From NCBI RefSeq assembly GCF_004006015.1, contig NZ_CP034766.1, positions 3,443,001-3,507,000 on the forward strand: a DNA stretch of 64,000 bases, written 5' to 3'. The DNA comes from Rhodococcus sp. X156 (lineage in GTDB: Bacteria > Actinomycetota > Actinomycetes > Mycobacteriales > Mycobacteriaceae). Below the pieces are notes generated by a model that was given only the letters and a program-made list of their open reading frames with translations, did no database searches and was not told where the DNA came from. Position 1 is the stretch's first letter. Each line of letters opens with the position of its first letter. This document shows, in pieces, positions 63,359 through 64,000 of this stretch. The position numbers and the translations under genes were made by a program.

Positions 63359-64000
63359 ATGACCCCCCAACCCGTTGACGAGCTGGTGCCCCCGGTCGCG
63401 CACGACCCGGTGCCCGACCTCGTCGAGAAGATTCTCGGCGTCTCCGACTACGTGAGCCCGGCCTACTGGCTCGGCTGGGTGGCCGAGCAGGCCACCGGCA
63501 CCAACCCCTGGCAGTGGATCGCCGACCAGTACGCCGGCGACTGGCAGGCGGTGCAGAAGGCGGGCAAGGCCCTGGAGAACCTGGGTGAGTTCAACACCGG
63601 GTACGGGGTGGCCCTGCGCACCGGGATGAGCACCCTGTCCGGCACCTGGGACGGGAAGGCGGCGGGCTCGGCCAGCACCTACTTCACCACCTTGGGCGAC
63701 GCGGTCGAGTCGCAGGCGCCGGACCTCAAGGCCATGGGCCAGGAGCTCATCACCATGGCCACTGGCATGTACGAGACCGCCAACGCCATCAGCGGGCTCT
63801 TCGCCACGCTGCTGGACCTGCTCATCGCCGCCGCCGCCGAGGCCGCCGCCACCGCCGCCACCAGCTGGACCGGCGTGGGCCTGGTGGCCGGCGGCGCGGC
63901 TCTCGCGCTCACCCTCGCCAAGGCCACCAGCGTGTGGCGCGCGGTGCTCGACGCGCACTCCGCCGCTTGGATCGCCTGCCAGGGGCTGGTCGGGGTGATG
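63359..64000 (+). CDS. WXG-motif ESX-type protein (3' end outside window)
   Basis: The frame is open to the right edge (214 residues visible). It begins MTPQPVDELVPPV and contains a helix-turn-helix hairpin around LSGTWDGKAAGSASTYF, whose WDG is the W-x-G turn of type-VII-secretion substrates, at about residue 95. It then has AMGQELITMATGMYETANAISGLFATLLDLLIAAAAEAAATAA, a hydrophobic Ala-rich helix. WXG-hairpin proteins with long C-termini are often effector-like or scaffold proteins of ESX loci. ATG 63359 follows CCAGGAG; an in-frame GTG at 63353 is less likely. Its end and function are not visible. Confidence 0.75.
   Translation, partial: MTPQPVDELVPPVAHDPVPDLVEKILGVSDYVSPAYWLGWVAEQATGTNPWQWIADQYAGDWQAVQKAGKALENLGEFNTGYGVALRTGMSTLSGTWDGKAAGSASTYFTTLGDAVESQAPDLKAMGQELITMATGMYETANAISGLFATLLDLLIAAAAEAAATAATSWTGVGLVAGGAALALTLAKATSVWRAVLDAHSAAWIACQGLVGVM

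Overview
The window is chromosomal DNA of a very GC-rich actinomycete. Codon third positions are almost all G or C, GTG starts are common, and many genes are joined by 4-base ATGA or GTGA overlaps. Several features point towards the Mycobacteriales/Pseudonocardiales side of the phylum: EspC/WXG-type ESX substrates, an apparently leaderless furA upstream of a catalase, a 19-bp IdeR/DtxR-type iron box, a GTP-dependent PEP carboxykinase, and many acyl-CoA dehydrogenase and TetR genes. I cannot name a genus from sequence alone.

Layout. 1-7.4 kb: a cut gene followed by a dynamin-like GTPase, then thyA-dfrA, gluconokinase, an acidic DG-repeat protein and pckG with a strong terminator. 7.7-17.7 kb: two acyl-CoA dehydrogenases around two tandem NlpC/P60 hydrolases, a ROK kinase, a 14-residue-repeat protein, a pentapeptide protein, a MocR-type regulator with a palindromic operator, and an HMCES/YedK protein. 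17.8-20.5 kb: catalase, furA and a divergent ankyrin protein. 20.5-31.6 kb: ketopantoate-reductase-like, F420/FMN-binding, amidase and DUF2786 genes, then an orphan soluble diiron monooxygenase beta-subunit gene divergent from an AcoR/MimR-like regulator, then a PP2C phosphatase and an EcsC protein. 31.9-36.5 kb: a SnoaL/NTF2 protein with an SDR, and an SNF2 helicase.

36.7-49.9 kb is the most unusual part. Twelve genes lie between two perfect 36-bp direct repeats 13,154 bp apart: NMT1-type ABC uptake with a fused permease, two amidohydrolase deaminases, an oxygenase lacking its Rieske domain plus a separate Rieske protein, a glutathione-S-transferase-like protein, a split TPP-dependent decarboxylase, a GMC oxidoreductase and an aldehyde dehydrogenase. 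Sampled GC is visibly lower than outside. No recombinase or regulator is present. It reads as a laterally acquired catabolic island for an unidentified, probably nitrogen-containing compound: uptake, hydrolytic deamination, oxygenation, then alcohol/aldehyde oxidation and decarboxylation.

49.9-62.9 kb returns to normal chromosome: a DMT-like membrane protein, thioesterase/TetR/macrodomain genes, a potassium-channel-like protein, a second DUF2786 paralogue, an iron-regulated siderophore uptake operon (binding lipoprotein, two permeases, ATPase, siderophore-interacting reductase), an Fpg/Nei glycosylase, a DUF72 protein, a monoacylglycerol-lipase-like hydrolase and a membrane protein. From 63 kb an ESX-type locus begins and runs off the end. 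No rRNA, tRNA, CRISPR array, insertion sequence or prophage was seen.
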